A DNA stretch of 43,046 nt from an uncultured Bacillota bacterium (GCA_958448635.1 CAUDEQ010000011.1:1-43046), one strand, 5' to 3'; shown: positions 25,293 to 33,545, numbered from the stretch's first letter. The notes: a model not told the origin generated them from the letters alone. Translations and numbers: made by a program.

Positions 25293-25320
25293 ATAGATGT
25301 GACCTTGAGGTCACATCTAT
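25293..25320 (-). terminator. 12-bp perfect hairpin between frr and uppS
   Basis: ATAGATGTGACC (25293-25304) and its exact reverse complement (25309-25320) flank a four-base loop. On the minus strand only TTTGTG follows, so it is a poor intrinsic terminator; it may attenuate, or protect a 3' end, between frr and uppS. Confidence 0.6.
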
Positions 25321-25345
25321 CGACTATGAACTAACTTCTGAATTT

Positions 25346-25903
25346 TTAAACTTCCATTATTTCCTTTTCTTTTTCCTCAACGATGACGTTGATCTTCTTA
25401 ACAGAATTATCGATGGCTTCCTGAATATCGTCGAGAGTTGACTTTGCGTCGTCTTCAGTGAAGTCTCCTGCCTTTTCCATCTTCTTTACCTTGTCGTTGG
25501 CGTCTCTTCTCAGATTTCTGACTGCGACCTTTGTATCTTCACCCATCTTCTTTACGATCTTCGTAAGCTCTTTTCTTCTTTCCTCCGTTACCTGAGGTAT
25601 CTGAAGTCTTATGACCTTACCGTCGTTTATAGGATTGATTCCCACATTGGCAGCGTTTATTCCCTTTTCTATCATAGGGATGCTCTTGGGATCAAACGGC
25701 GATATCAGCAGCGTTCTTGGCTCAGGAACCGATATGTTGGCCAGAGCCTTGAGAGGTGTCTGACTTCCGTAGTATTCCACCATCACCTTGTCCACCAGTG
25801 CAGCGTTTGCACGACCTGCTCTTACCGTCGCCAGCTCTTCCTTAAGCACAGATATGCTTTTTTCAATTTTTTCTTCCAAACCTTTCATATTAAAATCGCT
25901 CAT
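25346..25903 (-). CDS. frr: Ribosome recycling factor
   Basis: RRF splits post-termination ribosomes together with EF-G. The 185-residue product is the family length and has VRAGRANAALVDKVMVEYYG near the N-terminus, the PLKALANISVPEPRTL segment, the DGKVIRLQIPQVTEERR loop and the helical C-terminal half (KKMGEDTKVAVRNLRRDAND). GGAGG lies seven bases before the ATG. It is preceded by pyrH, which is its normal partner. Confidence 0.98.
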   Translation of the reverse strand: MSDFNMKGLEEKIEKSISVLKEELATVRAGRANAALVDKVMVEYYGSQTPLKALANISVPEPRTLLISPFDPKSIPMIEKGINAANVGINPINDGKVIRLQIPQVTEERRKELTKIVKKMGEDTKVAVRNLRRDANDKVKKMEKAGDFTEDDAKSTLDDIQEAIDNSVKKINVIVEEKEKEIMEV

Positions 25904-25921
25904 CTTTATTCCTCCGTATCA

Positions 25922-26626
25922 TTATCTTACAATAGTTCCTATTTTTTCTCCGCATACAGCCTTCAATACATTTCCTTCCTCTGCGAGGGCGAAAACATGG
26001 ATATCTATGTTGTTGTCCCTGCACAGTGCCGCAGCGGTTGAATCCATAACCTTAAGATCCTTTTCAAGCACCTCCTGATGCGTCAGCGAATCGTACTTCA
26101 CTGCATCGGGATCTGTCTGAGGATCTGCTGAATAAACAGCGTCCACCTTCTTTGCCAGAAGTATGACCTCCGCATCTATTTCAGCTGCTCTTAAAGCTGC
26201 CGTGGTATCTGTGGAAAAGAACGGATTTCCGGTACCTGCTCCGAAGATTACAACCTTACCGTGCTCCAGATGGCTGATGGCCTTTCTTCTCACATACGGC
26301 TCCGCCACCTCTCGCATTTCAATGGCTGTCTGTACTCTTGTGGGAAGTCCCTCAGCTTCTATGGCATCCTGAAGCGCCATGGCGTTCATACATGTGGCCA
26401 GCATGCCTATATAGTCTGCAGTGGCTCTGTCCATATTCTTGCTGGTCCTTCCCCTCCAGAAATTGCCGCCGCCTACCACTACGGCAACCTGCACTCCCAG
26501 CTCGGTCACTTCCTTGATCTGAAGTGCAACTCTCTTGAGCATATCCTCATTGATACCGAAATGACCGTCTCCGGCCAGTGCTTCACCGCTTATCTTCAGC
26601 AGCACCCGTTTATACTTTGCGTCCAT
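25922..26626 (-). CDS. pyrH: Uridylate kinase
   Basis: PyrH phosphorylates UMP to UDP; the enzyme belongs to the amino-acid kinase fold and is regulated by GTP and UTP. The 234-residue product has KRVLLKISGEAL at the N-terminus, VAVVVGGGNFWRG, the FGAGTGNPFFSTDTTAALRA segment and LLAKKVDAVYSADP. AAGGAG lies six bases before the ATG at 26624-26626; the longer frame begins with TTG. The usual rpsB and tsf are not upstream; an amino-acid permease gene and its terminator are, and pyrH seems to have its own promoter. Confidence 0.97.
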   Translation of the reverse strand: MDAKYKRVLLKISGEALAGDGHFGINEDMLKRVALQIKEVTELGVQVAVVVGGGNFWRGRTSKNMDRATADYIGMLATCMNAMALQDAIEAEGLPTRVQTAIEMREVAEPYVRRKAISHLEHGKVVIFGAGTGNPFFSTDTTAALRAAEIDAEVILLAKKVDAVYSADPQTDPDAVKYDSLTHQEVLEKDLKVMDSTAAALCRDNNIDIHVFALAEEGNVLKAVCGEKIGTIVR

Positions 26627-26667
26627 AACCAACTCCTTAAATTATATGTTGATAAATTCTAACAGTT

Positions 26668-26697
26668 ATTTTACCATACAACGACAAAAGTGCGCAA
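26668..26697 (-). promoter_or_regulatory. Candidate pyrH promoter
   Basis: TTGCGC (26692-26697) and TAAAAT (26668-26673) are 18 bases apart on the minus strand, about 40 bases before pyrH. The -35 overlaps one copy of a direct repeat. Confidence 0.45.
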
Positions 26698-26743
26698 GAC
26701 GGAAGCTCGCTCCGTAACGACAAAAGTATGCAGGGCGGAAGCT
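26680..26743. repeat. Two imperfect 28-bp direct repeats upstream of pyrH
   Basis: Segments 26680-26707 and 26716-26743 match at 24 of 28 positions and begin with AACGACAAAAGT. They are eight bases apart and lie between the permease terminator and the pyrH -10 box. No function can be assigned; they may be a local duplication or binding sites. Confidence 0.6.
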
Positions 26744-26803
26744 AAAGCTCTTGTCAACGATGGTTTCTCCTGTTGGCGGCTTCTCTTCCCCTGCATCGGC
26801 ATA

Positions 26804-26859
26804 AAGAAAAACAGCGGCATCGGAGATGACTGTTCCATACAGTTTTTTACCGATGCCGC
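26804..26859 (-). terminator. Terminator of the arginine-utilisation operon
   Basis: On the minus strand GCGGCATCGG (26850-26859) pairs with CCGATGCCGC (26814-26823) across a 26-base apical region that contains a smaller ACTGT/ACAGT stem; TGTTTTTCTTT follows. It lies about 30 bases past the permease stop. Confidence 0.85.
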
Positions 26860-26890
26860 CGCTTTATGGAATTATTTAGGGTTTGCGATT

Positions 26891-28342
26891 TTACATTTTC
26901 TTTGACAGATCCATTTCCTTGATAGGTACGATCTTCGTCTTCTTTACAACCTTATTTACGATGTAGAGAGCTATGAAAATAGGAAGTCCGATATATGCGA
27001 CTACAATTCCGTACCAGTCGATGCCGCTCGATGATATAGCATAATATCCTTGTCCGAGGATCACAGCCGTACATATGATCAGCGAATACCATGTTCCGAA
27101 TGGATATAATTTACTCTTGTATTTCAATAAGCTTAAATCCTTGCCCTGAGCCTTGAATGCCTTCCTGAATCTCAGATGACAGACACAGATACCCCACCAC
27201 GTAAGGAATCCGGTAAGGCCTGTTGCGTTGTACAGCCATGTGTATACCACGCTGTCGCTGTCAAGTGAAGTGAGGAAGCATACGCACGCTATCAAGGCCG
27301 TAAACATCACTGCGAATACCGGTACACCCTTCCTCGTAACTCTTCCTAGTATCTTAGGCGCCTTTCCTGATTCTGCCATGGAATAGAGCAGGCGGCTTGC
27401 CGAATATATCGTCGAATTGCCGCAGGAAAGAATCGATGTGAGAATTACCGCATTCATTATGGAAGCAGCCATGGCAATACCGCTTTTCTCGAAAATTATA
27501 GTGAACGGGCTTACTGCCACATTGTCTATGTCTGCACTGAGAAGGTTAGGGTCCTTATAATTTATCAGCGTTGCTATGATAAAAATAGCTCCTATGTAAA
27601 ACAGCAGTATTCTCCAAAAAACACTGTTTATCGCCTTAGGCACGGTCTTTTCCGGATCCACACATTCTCCGGCTGCAATGGCCGTGGCTTCAACGCCTAT
27701 AAATGAGAAGCCTGCAACCATAAATATGCTGAATACCGCAAATCCGCCTCCTACAAACGGAGCCTCATCTATTGTCCAGTTACTGAATCCGGGAGTTTCC
27801 GCAGTAAATATACCAAAGATCATCAATACTCCTACCACTAAGAATATTATTATGGTAACCACCTTTATTCCCGCAAACCAAAACTCGGCCTCGCCGAATA
27901 TTTTCGCAGAAAACAGATTCAATCCCAGCAGCAGAAGTATGAACAGTGCGCTCCACATTACCGACGAGCTGTCCGGAAACCAGAATTTCATCACTATCGC
28001 CGAAGCCACAAGCTCGGTGGCTACAGTCATGGCGCTGCAATACCAATAGTTCCAGCCCATAGCGAATCCGAAGGCCGGATCGATATAGTCTGTTGAATAC
28101 GTTTCAAATGCGCCCGGCACAGGACGATATGTAGCCATTTCTCCCAGTGCAGTCATTACAAAATATACAGCCATGCCTATAACGGCATATGCGATCATAG
28201 AACCTCCCGGCCCCGCAGTACTTATTGATGAGCCTGTTGCTACGAACAGCCCTGTACCTATGGCACCGCCTATGGCAATCATATTCATTTGCCTTGGCTT
28301 AAGCAGCCTCTGCAATTTGTTGTTTTCTTGTTTTTCACTCAT
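26891..28342 (-). CDS. APC-family amino-acid permease, probably for arginine or another basic amino acid
   Basis: This 483-residue protein has about 12 hydrophobic segments. The first contains the APC signature MNMIAIGGAIGTGLFVATGS, followed by GPGGSMIAYAVIG, GEMATYRPVPGAFETY and GFAMGWNYWYC; AAGECVDPEKTVPKAI is also typical of the amino-acid transporter branch. The ATG at 28340-28342 has AGAGGAG seven bases before it. It is the last gene of the operon with rocB and the amidinohydrolase. Specificity for arginine or a related compound is inferred from the context, because the family also carries lysine, histidine, GABA and proline. Confidence 0.88.
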   Translation of the reverse strand: MSEKQENNKLQRLLKPRQMNMIAIGGAIGTGLFVATGSSISTAGPGGSMIAYAVIGMAVYFVMTALGEMATYRPVPGAFETYSTDYIDPAFGFAMGWNYWYCSAMTVATELVASAIVMKFWFPDSSSVMWSALFILLLLGLNLFSAKIFGEAEFWFAGIKVVTIIIFLVVGVLMIFGIFTAETPGFSNWTIDEAPFVGGGFAVFSIFMVAGFSFIGVEATAIAAGECVDPEKTVPKAINSVFWRILLFYIGAIFIIATLINYKDPNLLSADIDNVAVSPFTIIFEKSGIAMAASIMNAVILTSILSCGNSTIYSASRLLYSMAESGKAPKILGRVTRKGVPVFAVMFTALIACVCFLTSLDSDSVVYTWLYNATGLTGFLTWWGICVCHLRFRKAFKAQGKDLSLLKYKSKLYPFGTWYSLIICTAVILGQGYYAISSSGIDWYGIVVAYIGLPIFIALYIVNKVVKKTKIVPIKEMDLSKKM

Positions 28343-28376
28343 GAAAATGCTCCTCTCATTCGACAGCTTCACTGCC

Positions 28377-30059
28377 TCACTCAAGATCCGGGTTATCAAG
28401 CAGTATAGATACTGCTTTGTTGATGATGCTCGGTGTCCTTATATACAGATCTTCCTTGCTGACTCTCTCTGTCAGCTTGTGAAAATCCTTTCCCCACGGA
28501 CCTATATTCATACACGGCATAGATATCTGTTCAATGGCCTCTACTGGAATTTCGTAAAATCCGCCGTATAGCGGCATGGATTTTTCCAACGTCCTGAGAG
28601 TTGTCGCCCCATCACCTATACTGGTGTAGCTGAGGTCTGATATACCTGTGTAAAAATATTCTTTTGTATAAGTCTGATCGTATTCCTCCTCAATGAATTC
28701 ATTCAATCGATCTGTCAAGGATAAAACATCACTGTCGAGATTTTCCAGATATAAATTAGATACATTGGGATAATACGGTGGTATAAGACCGTATATTACA
28801 CGCGGTGACAGATCAGCTATATAATCAAAAACAAACTCCAGCAGCTGGAAATTGCTTTCAATTATATTTCCGTTGCCCTCCTTCATCCATTGTGACAAAT
28901 ATTCAAGCTTTTTATTATAGTTCTCTTCGAAGACTTTACCGTGAGCCTTACAAGCCTCCTTGTAAAGTTCTGAAAAGTCCTGCACATTAACCTTCCATGG
29001 CAGTTTACCAGCAACAGGTTCAGTCACCTCAGAAAATGCCTTGTAGCTTAGATTCATTTCCGTCAGTATCTTTTCAAAGGATTCCGTGCAAATATTCCGC
29101 ACATTCGCCATCACATCCGCAGGTTGCTGATTCAGCGTAAGTATGCTGAAGCAACCCGATGCCGACAGTGGCATGGATACGTCATACTGTTTTTTGCTGT
29201 CCTTAAAATACAGCCATGTCGGAGGCGGTGCGCTTTCGCCGCCTACCACATCGGAAAAATCCATATTTAGCTCAGTGCGTCTGACTATCTCACTCATGAC
29301 GTTCAAGGGATTCAGTCCTTCAAATACCTTCCCTATATGAGACAAATATCCTCTTACATAAACGAAAGGCATTATTTTCCCGACAGATCCTTCGGAAAAA
29401 ACTCCCTGTGAAAAGTTCTTTCTCTGATGAGGCTCTGAATTTATCATGAGCCTGTAGTTGAAGTCATACTTTTTCTTCAGCTCAGCCAGCAGCTTTACTC
29501 CTGCACGCATCCCGGCCGAAAGATTTTCTTCATCCGGAACTGCTATTACTATTACATTTCCGTTAAAATCCTTTAGCTCGCTGTATCGTTTCAGAAGAGC
29601 CAGCTGTATTGAGCCGCCACCCTTCATGTCTGCAGTTCCTCTGCCGAATACAAATGTGCCATCCTCAAGGTCCTTCTTTGCGTCCTTGGGAAGCGAGTTC
29701 TTTACCTTGTAAAGCTCCTCTGCCAGCTTGTCCGGAGAAAATGCATATGATTTGAGAAGCTTGAAATCTTCTATATCAACTACATCGTTGTGATGTACGA
29801 ATACAATGGTATCCTTTCCCTTACCTCTGACCATTCCATAGCACACGGCTCTGCCGAAAGGATCTCCCTGTATCCTGTATGTACCGTAATCTTCGGGATG
29901 AAGCTTGAAATACGGAATATTTGAAAAATAATCCATAAGAAAATTCTCGGCCTCTTTTTCACGTTCTGTATATGTAAAGCTCTGCGTCTCGACGTATCGA
30001 TACATCAGTTCTTTTATGTCCTTATCGATTCCATTCAAAATATTGTTTATATTATCCAT
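28377..30059 (-). CDS. rocB: RocB-type M20-family peptidase-like protein
   Basis: RocB proteins are large members of the M20 metallopeptidase family found in arginine-utilisation operons; the reaction is not settled. The 560-residue product has FVHHNDVVD (metal-binding His and Asp near residue 89), FGRGTADMKGGGSIQLALL (metal Asp near 143), IAVPDEENLSAGM (catalytic and metal Glu), and INSEPHQRKNF further on. This is the complete set expected for an active enzyme. Length is normal for RocB. It lies between the amidinohydrolase and the permease, with 34 and 55 bases of spacing, and is under the sigma-54 promoter at 31046-31062. A good ribosome-binding site is not evident. Confidence 0.88.
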   Translation of the reverse strand: MDNINNILNGIDKDIKELMYRYVETQSFTYTEREKEAENFLMDYFSNIPYFKLHPEDYGTYRIQGDPFGRAVCYGMVRGKGKDTIVFVHHNDVVDIEDFKLLKSYAFSPDKLAEELYKVKNSLPKDAKKDLEDGTFVFGRGTADMKGGGSIQLALLKRYSELKDFNGNVIVIAVPDEENLSAGMRAGVKLLAELKKKYDFNYRLMINSEPHQRKNFSQGVFSEGSVGKIMPFVYVRGYLSHIGKVFEGLNPLNVMSEIVRRTELNMDFSDVVGGESAPPPTWLYFKDSKKQYDVSMPLSASGCFSILTLNQQPADVMANVRNICTESFEKILTEMNLSYKAFSEVTEPVAGKLPWKVNVQDFSELYKEACKAHGKVFEENYNKKLEYLSQWMKEGNGNIIESNFQLLEFVFDYIADLSPRVIYGLIPPYYPNVSNLYLENLDSDVLSLTDRLNEFIEEEYDQTYTKEYFYTGISDLSYTSIGDGATTLRTLEKSMPLYGGFYEIPVEAIEQISMPCMNIGPWGKDFHKLTERVSKEDLYIRTPSIINKAVSILLDNPDLE

Positions 30060-30114
30060 TCCGAAATTAATGCCTTTCTATATCCTTTGTGTTCCTGTAA
30101 TCTGCAGATGTCAA

Positions 30115-30990
30115 CTATGCTCTCGTTATAGGACATGTAAGACAAGTAGGGCCGCCTGTTCCTCTGTATGAAACTTCTTTTCCTTCATAAGTCAAGACTT
30201 CAATACCCATATCCCTGAGCTTGCCTTCAATTTTAGGGCATCCCTTTATCAGGATGACCTTACCCGGCTCAAGTGCCAGCAGATTGGTTCCAAGATAATC
30301 ATATTCATCGTCGTCTGCTTCAATAAGAGTTATTCCCTTTTCAATCAGATATTCACGGAAGAAGACAGGCATGAATTTGGAGTAAACAACAGCCTTGTCC
30401 ACATCAACAAAGCTTATTATGCTCATTAGATGAAGACATGCATCTTCTCCTTCACCGTGCGGCATAGGAACTATGATATATTCGTCCACTATACCCTTTG
30501 TAAGCTCCTTGAACTGACGAATACCCTCATCATTTGTTCTGTACCCTCTTCCTATGGCCACCGTCTTTTCATCTATCCAAAGTACATCTCCGCCTTCCAT
30601 CTTTCCCGGAGCCTTGATCTCGCCCAGTGTCGGTACTCCTATGCTTTCAAGATATTCTCTCGTCGCCTGATATTCTCTGCTTCTCAAAGCCTTTCCCATA
30701 GGAAAATAAATCGCACCCTTCTTTGTGATCTTCACAGGGTCATGCGCATATATGGAGTCCAGTCCGGTCCTGTCATCTTCAGGCAGATAGTGAACATTCT
30801 CCACATTGTCGGTGATATACTTTTCGAACACCTTGTATTCCTCTAATACCTTTTCGTAATCAGGACATCCGAAATATTTGAATTCCTCCCATGTCCTGTC
30901 AAGATTTTCCTGGCTTATAAATGCCTGTTCAGGTCTCTTGATAAGTATTGATTCTATTTTTCCTACCATTGACTGACATCCGTACTTCAT
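30115..30990 (-). CDS. Amidinohydrolase of the arginine deiminase / DDAH superfamily
   Basis: The 291-residue product is a guanidine-group-modifying enzyme. Family features in order: SILIKRPEQAF, the substrate aspartate in DSIYAHDPV (near residue 79), GKMEGGDVLWIDEKTVAIG, the catalytic histidine in GEGEDACLHLM, and the C-terminal GTGGPTCLTCPITR with the nucleophilic cysteine. It is shorter than canonical ArcA (about 410) and close to DDAH size. The reaction could be arginine to citrulline, arginine to ornithine, or hydrolysis of a modified arginine; the sequence does not decide. It is the first gene of the operon with rocB and a permease, and follows the sigma-54 promoter directly. GGAGG lies eight bases before the ATG. 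Confidence 0.87.
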   Translation of the reverse strand: MKYGCQSMVGKIESILIKRPEQAFISQENLDRTWEEFKYFGCPDYEKVLEEYKVFEKYITDNVENVHYLPEDDRTGLDSIYAHDPVKITKKGAIYFPMGKALRSREYQATREYLESIGVPTLGEIKAPGKMEGGDVLWIDEKTVAIGRGYRTNDEGIRQFKELTKGIVDEYIIVPMPHGEGEDACLHLMSIISFVDVDKAVVYSKFMPVFFREYLIEKGITLIEADDDEYDYLGTNLLALEPGKVILIKGCPKIEGKLRDMGIEVLTYEGKEVSYRGTGGPTCLTCPITRA

Positions 30991-31045
30991 AATAACTACC
31001 TCCGTTTAATTGGGTTAATATATTTTATTGACTGTACATCACCAA

Positions 31046-31062
31046 TGCAATTTACGTACCAA
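31046..31062 (-). promoter_or_regulatory. Sigma-54 (-24/-12) promoter of the arginine operon
   Basis: The minus strand reads TTGGTACGTAAATTGCA, matching the consensus TTGGCACG-N4-TTGCW in all but one position, with correct spacing between the GG and GC dinucleotides. It lies 56 bases before the amidinohydrolase ATG, and the neighbouring gene upstream encodes a sigma-54 activator. Confidence 0.88.
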
Positions 31063-31071
31063 CTGCAGAAC

Positions 31072-31112
31072 AAAAAATAAGAGCATCTCAAACTCGTTGA
31101 AACGCCCTTATT
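31072..31112 (-). terminator. Terminator of the sigma-54 activator gene
   Basis: On the minus strand a 16-bp stem with three G-U pairs (AATAAGGGCGTTTCAA with TTGAGATGCTCTTATT) around a five-base loop is followed by TTTTTT. It lies between the activator and the -24/-12 promoter and insulates the promoter from read-through. Confidence 0.8.
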
Positions 31113-31141
31113 TCACGTTAATTTATTTTATATATCCTTGA

Positions 31142-31205
31142 GCAAAATTTTTTGCCTAGCTCATCAGGCAAAATTTTTTTCTCCAATATACGCAAAATAT
31201 TTTGC
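31142..31205. promoter_or_regulatory. Three GCAAAA-type sites, candidate upstream activating sequences
   Basis: Sites of 14 bases lie at 31142-31155 (GCAAAATTTTTTGC), 31168-31181 (GCAAAATTTTTTTC) and 31192-31205 (GCAAAATATTTTGC, a perfect palindrome). Starts are 26 and 24 bases apart, so they face roughly the same side of the helix after two and a bit turns. They lie 80-145 bases upstream of the -24/-12 promoter, the usual range for enhancer sites of sigma-54 activators. The first two could also pair as a hairpin. Confidence 0.7.
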
Positions 31206-31229
31206 TCACATCGCTTTTTCATATCGCTC

Positions 31230-32624
31230 CTAAAGTATGCCGTATTTTTTCATTTTGTAGCTCAATGCCTGTCGGCTCAGCTTAAGCTTATCGGCTGCCG
31301 CCTTTATATTCGACGAATCCTTGTAGACCTTCGTTATGATATCTTTTTCATATTTTTCCACCTGCTCTTTAAGTGAGCTGCCATCGAATTCTATCTGCTT
31401 TGATATGCTTCCCATACCGATATCCACAGCTTCCCTGCTTTTCTTTCTGTAATTGATAATGTGAGCCGGAATATCGTGCATCGTGATTTCCCGGCTTCTG
31501 GCTATATTAAAAGCATACTCGACGGCATTTTTCAGCTCTCTGACATTTCCCGGCCAATTATGGGTTATGAACATCTTTAGAGCAAGCTCGCTGCAGCTGT
31601 CTATCTTTTTTGTCCCAAGCTTGTTGTAGTAATCAATATAATAATCCACAAGAAGAGGAATATCGTTCTTCCTTTCCTTCAGAGGAGGAAGCGATATCTG
31701 GACTACAGCTAATCTGTAAAACAAATCGCTGCGCATATCCCCGGAATCGATCAGATACTTGGGATCTCTGTTCACTGCCGAAACGATCCTGACATCTATA
31801 CTCCTCTCTCTTTCATCTCCCACGCGTCTTATTTTCTGCTCCTCCACAGCCTTTAGGATCTTAGCCTGAAGACTTATTTCCATGGAATTCAGCTCATCGA
31901 GAAAAAGAGTTCCCTTATGGGCCAGCTCAAACAGACCCTTTCTGTTCTCTGCGCCGGTATAACTCCCCTTCGCAGTTCCAAACAATATGCTTTCCAGAAG
32001 CCCCATGGGTATTGCCGAACAGTTTTGCGAAACAAAGGGGCCATCTGCTCTGCTGCTGTGGCTGTGTATCGACTGCGCCGCTATTTCCTTTCCGGTTCCC
32101 GTCTCGCCTGTTATCATCACGGGAGAATTCCCTGCTGCGGCATATTTTATCTTTTCCTTTATCCTTATCATTGCAGGATCTGTCGTGACCATATCATCGA
32201 GACAATAAAGCCTGTCTCCTCTCTTGATGGAATTGTGCCGCTTTTTTATAGCCTTGTTGCATGGCTTTCCGTCCTCTGACAGGATTATAGCTCCCTCAAT
32301 AGCTCCTATCACCTTGTCTCCCAGACCTATAGGATAGGTACAGCATGAAAATGTCAGAGTTTTACCGTTTATATCGGTCACCGTCTGTATCTCATCCATT
32401 ATAGGCTCTCCCGATTTCATAACGCGGAAAATAGTGCTTTCATTTTCCGTAAGCTCCGGATAAACCTCCATAAGGTGTCTTCCCGTAAAACCCTCATTCT
32501 GTACGGTATTGTTGTCTTTGTCGATAATTGCGCTGTATTCTATTATTCCTTCCCTGTTTGTAATCAAAATCGAATCCAGATTATCATAAATGCTGCTCAT
32601 TTGTTCCAGATAGTTGAAAAACAT
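31230..32624 (-). CDS. Sigma-54-dependent activator, RocR-like
   Basis: The 464-residue protein has an N-terminal PAS-like sensor (about 1-115), a sigma-54 AAA+ domain with Walker A GETGTGKE near residue 174, Walker B GTLFLDELNSM, arginine finger region DLFYRLAVV, and a C-terminal Fis-type helix-turn-helix (NIKAAADKLKLSRQALSYKMKKYG). The sigma-54-contacting loop reads GSYTGA instead of GAFTGA. Length and domain order match B. subtilis RocR, the activator of arginine catabolism. It lies directly upstream of the amidinohydrolase operon and of a -24/-12 promoter. GGGAGG lies five bases before the ATG. The ligand is inferred to be arginine, ornithine or citrulline. The 155 bases upstream hold a possible TAGAAT -10 box near 32680 but no clear -35. 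Confidence 0.93.
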   Translation of the reverse strand: MFFNYLEQMSSIYDNLDSILITNREGIIEYSAIIDKDNNTVQNEGFTGRHLMEVYPELTENESTIFRVMKSGEPIMDEIQTVTDINGKTLTFSCCTYPIGLGDKVIGAIEGAIILSEDGKPCNKAIKKRHNSIKRGDRLYCLDDMVTTDPAMIRIKEKIKYAAAGNSPVMITGETGTGKEIAAQSIHSHSSRADGPFVSQNCSAIPMGLLESILFGTAKGSYTGAENRKGLFELAHKGTLFLDELNSMEISLQAKILKAVEEQKIRRVGDERERSIDVRIVSAVNRDPKYLIDSGDMRSDLFYRLAVVQISLPPLKERKNDIPLLVDYYIDYYNKLGTKKIDSCSELALKMFITHNWPGNVRELKNAVEYAFNIARSREITMHDIPAHIINYRKKSREAVDIGMGSISKQIEFDGSSLKEQVEKYEKDIITKVYKDSSNIKAAADKLKLSRQALSYKMKKYGIL

Positions 32625-32779
32625 GAATTCCTCCCAAAATAGTTTCCCGTCTATATATAAACCCGGTCGTAATGCTTTTTCAGATACATTCTATCATATA
32701 ACGGTATCCTGTGCATTATTTTACAATACAAAATGCGGAAATATCATAAATCCGATGCTTTCCATATAGTAACGATAAT

Positions 32780-32818
32780 AAATAAAAATGACCGGTTTGC
32801 TTTCATAAACCGGTCATT
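32780..32818 (-). terminator. Terminator overlapping the stop codon of the histidine-kinase gene
   Basis: On the minus strand AATGACCGGTTT and AAACCGGTCATT (12-bp perfect stem, eight-base loop) are followed by TTTATT. The 5' arm contains the TGA stop of the kinase gene at 32814-32816. Confidence 0.88.
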
Positions 32819-33545
32819 CATTTTCAACACATCTTTTCAGCTTCAGCCGTATGGTTATCCTAGTTCCCATGTCTATCGTGCTCTCCACATGTATGCTGCC
32901 GCCCAGCTCCTCCACCGTTCTCTTTACTATGTACATGCCCAGTCCCGTACCCTTGGCTGCCTTCACCCTCTCATCGTCCGCTCTTGAAAAGGGCTCGAAA
33001 ATATGTCCGATGAAATCGTCGCTCATTCCTATGCCGTTGTCGCAGCAGGAAAATACATATTCTCCCGTTTCACTACCGGCATTCTCCTCATTTATGAAAA
33101 GCACCACCGTACCTTTACCCGGAGTATACTTTATGGAATTGGATATAACATTCACAAGTATCTTGAGCATCCGTCCGCAATCGCCGACAACATCTCTGTT
33201 AATGACACCCTCCGTTCTCACATCAAAGGCTATACACTTTTCAATCGCCAGAGGCTTCAGAAGAGCGATAAGCTCTGCCTCAAGCTCATCGATGCTGAAA
33301 GCCATCTCATCACGAATCCCTTCTCCCACAAGCTCAGGCTTTGCATCGAGGAGATTATCGATCAAACCTGTTATCCTCTCTCCGGTCACATGTATCCTGC
33401 TCAGATAATCCAATACCTTATCCCTGTCATCCACATTGTGCTCTGCCATAGTACATGTGGCCATCATTATGTTCAGCGCATTCCTGAGCTCATGGGATAC
33501 ATTGAATAACTGATTCGTTTCAATGCTTTCATTATAATTGATCAT
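32814..33545 (-). CDS. Sensorless soluble histidine kinase
   Basis: The 243-residue product has only the transmitter core. The H-box NVSHELRNALN lies within the first 25 residues, with alanine where the usual HELRTPLN has proline. The ATPase domain follows: N-box VNVISNSIKYTP, G1 DNGIGMSDDF, F-box FEPFSR and G2 GTGLGMYI. There is no membrane segment, PAS or GAF domain, and no response regulator is adjacent. AGGGTGG lies five bases before the ATG at 33543-33545; a GTG nine bases earlier would add three residues only. It has its own promoter and terminator, so it is a monocistronic gene. It may be controlled through a partner protein or act on a regulator encoded elsewhere. The next gene downstream is the RocR-like activator, which has no receiver domain. 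Confidence 0.9.
   Translation of the reverse strand: MINYNESIETNQLFNVSHELRNALNIMMATCTMAEHNVDDRDKVLDYLSRIHVTGERITGLIDNLLDAKPELVGEGIRDEMAFSIDELEAELIALLKPLAIEKCIAFDVRTEGVINRDVVGDCGRMLKILVNVISNSIKYTPGKGTVVLFINEENAGSETGEYVFSCCDNGIGMSDDFIGHIFEPFSRADDERVKAAKGTGLGMYIVKRTVEELGGSIHVESTIDMGTRITIRLKLKRCVENE

Noticed and set aside
31142..31181. TTTTGCCT/AGGCAAAA hairpin as the activator's only terminator
   Set aside because: The 16-bp stem with six T at 31072-31112 is a stronger candidate, and the spacing of the third GCAAAA site fits a binding-site series better. A dual role cannot be excluded.
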